From Gallionellaceae bacterium (GTDB lineage Bacteria > Pseudomonadota > Gammaproteobacteria > Burkholderiales > Gallionellaceae), in contig JAUQWW010000009.1 in NCBI GenBank assembly GCA_030834965.1, positions 1 to 64,000 on the forward strand: DNA of 64,000 nt. The letters are read 5' to 3'. The first letter of the stretch is position 1. The number at the start of each line of letters is the position of its first letter. Position numbers and translations under genes: made by a program. Shown here in pieces: positions 63,114 to 64,000 of this stretch. The notes under the pieces are model-generated. The model was not told the origin of the DNA and did no database searches. It saw nothing but the letters and a program-made list of their open reading frames with translations.

Positions 63114-63923
63114 TTATTGCCGCGCACGTACCCAGGTTTTCCACTCGTCGAACAGGTGTGCATCCAGCGCAGCGATCACCGAACGCTGCCACACGTCGCC
63201 CTGGGAAAAATCATCGAACTCCAGGCAACATGCCTTGCCGCCCGCCTCCTGCAGCACCAGCGACCCGGCGGCATAATCCCACAGCTTCTGGCCGCCGTGC
63301 AAATACACGTCATAGCGCCCGGCGGCGGTATAACACCAGTCCAGCGTGCTGGCGCCGAAGTTGCGCTGCGAAGCATACGGCGGATTCACGGCGAGCCGTG
63401 TCACGAGTTTTCCGTCCAGGCGTTTCATATCCACGTTGGCGAGTGCGCCGGACAGGCTTTTCGCTACATTGCGCCCCACCAGCTTCGTCCCATTCAGAAA
63501 AGCGCCCCGTTCGCTTTCTGCGGCAAATGTTTCATCGCCCACTGGCGCGTGCACCACCCCCAGCACGCTCTTGCCCGCGCGGATCAGCGCCACCGAAACC
63601 GCGAAATACGGCAGGCCGCGCAGAAAATTGGAGGTGCCGTCGATCGGATCGATGCACCAGACATCCTGCATGCCGTCCGCCCACAGACCCTTTTGCTGCT
63701 CCTCGCTCATCTCTTCGCCGATTACCGGCACATTGACGATGGCCTGCAGCTTGCGGGTGAGCGCTTCCTGTGCGGCGAGATCAGCCTCGCTGCACAGGCT
63801 GCCGTCGATCTTGTGCTGGTGTGCCACCTTCATGTAGCGCGGCATGATCTCCTCCGCAGCCACCAGTTTGACCGCGGCAATGACAGCCTTGAGCGTGGCG
63901 CTGAGGCCTGTGCTGCGCGTCAT
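63114..63923 (-). CDS. Inositol monophosphatase-family phosphatase
   Basis: A 269-residue metal-dependent phosphatase. The metal-site motif is DPIDGTSNFLRGLP, GEEMSEE provides the Glu, and WDYAAGSLVLQEAGG is the C-terminal motif. The family covers inositol-1-phosphatase, histidinol phosphatase and 3'-phosphoadenosine phosphatase (CysQ); the variant here cannot be fixed. Start at 63923 (GGAAAGG seven bases before) overlaps the stop of the next gene as ATGA. Confidence 0.88.
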   Translation of the reverse strand: MTRSTGLSATLKAVIAAVKLVAAEEIMPRYMKVAHQHKIDGSLCSEADLAAQEALTRKLQAIVNVPVIGEEMSEEQQKGLWADGMQDVWCIDPIDGTSNFLRGLPYFAVSVALIRAGKSVLGVVHAPVGDETFAAESERGAFLNGTKLVGRNVAKSLSGALANVDMKRLDGKLVTRLAVNPPYASQRNFGASTLDWCYTAAGRYDVYLHGGQKLWDYAAGSLVLQEAGGKACCLEFDDFSQGDVWQRSVIAALDAHLFDEWKTWVRARQ

Positions 63924-64000
63924 GGTGCACCTTTCCACTTGATGGAGCAGCCCATGCTGGCAATCTGCTCCAGCGGCCCTTTTCCGGTTTGTGCCACTTG
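63920..64000 (-). CDS. C-terminal end of a redoxin/thioredoxin-family protein (cut by window edge)
   Basis: The last 26 codons of a gene entering from the right edge, ending ASMGCSIKWKGAP and a TGA at 63920-63922 that overlaps the next start. The GC-IKWK ending matches thioredoxin-like/AhpC-TSA-type proteins (usually GCNIKWKPG), whose catalytic part lies outside the window. Confidence 0.65.
   Translation of the reverse strand, partial: QVAQTGKGPLEQIASMGCSIKWKGAP

Overview
The window looks like the chromosome of a chemolithoautotrophic, sulfur-oxidising betaproteobacterium, most likely Nitrosomonadales of the Sulfuricellaceae/Gallionellaceae kind. This is inferred from gene content and protein character; no 16S rRNA, tRNA or CRISPR array was seen. 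The first and last genes are cut by the window edges.

1-16.9 kb is a sulfur-oxidation block. It starts with a secreted unknown protein, a FadL-type porin, a DsrE-like protein, TusA and two SulP anion transporters. Next come soeABC (cytoplasmic sulfite dehydrogenase), divergent from sat-aprBA (ATP sulfurylase and APS reductase), so the direct and the indirect sulfite oxidation routes share one intergenic region.

17-30 kb is a cytochrome region disturbed by mobile DNA. It holds a YkgJ-type Cys-cluster protein, several class I c-type cytochromes, fccAB (sulfide dehydrogenase), a nine-heme-motif cytochrome with its own cytochrome b, a tetraheme lipoprotein and a membrane-bound monoheme cytochrome. 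Among them lie decayed genes: a frameshifted cytochrome, two broken copies of one unknown family, two IS630 transposase remnants sharing a 345-bp direct repeat, an IS91-family fragment and a beta-propeller fragment.

30-36 kb (minus strand) encodes a phosphodiesterase, QmoA, QmoB, HdrC, HdrB and a rhodanese. This is a Qmo-type electron acceptor for APS reductase in which soluble HdrCB replaces the membrane subunit QmoC. Divergent from it are a soluble GAF histidine kinase, a NarL-type regulator and a 2Fe-2S flavin reductase (36-39 kb).

The most interesting signal is regulatory. Four sulfur operons (tusA, sat/soe, fccAB, qmo) each carry, about 105-190 bp upstream of the first start codon, a pair of imperfect palindromes of the form TAnCCCnnnnGGGnTA, set 23-24 bp apart. 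This suggests one undescribed sulfur regulon; the two-component system beside the qmo operon is the obvious candidate regulator.

39-64 kb is mostly housekeeping: a Sel1 protein, two paralogous small secreted proteins, a sigma-54 activator, CusBA metal efflux, ubiTVU (oxygen-independent ubiquinone synthesis) with a YhcC-type radical SAM protein, SCO, SirB2, oligopeptidase A, an algH-ruvX-pyrB-pyrC' operon, a CheA-like kinase, TrkH/TrkA potassium uptake and an inositol-phosphatase-family enzyme.
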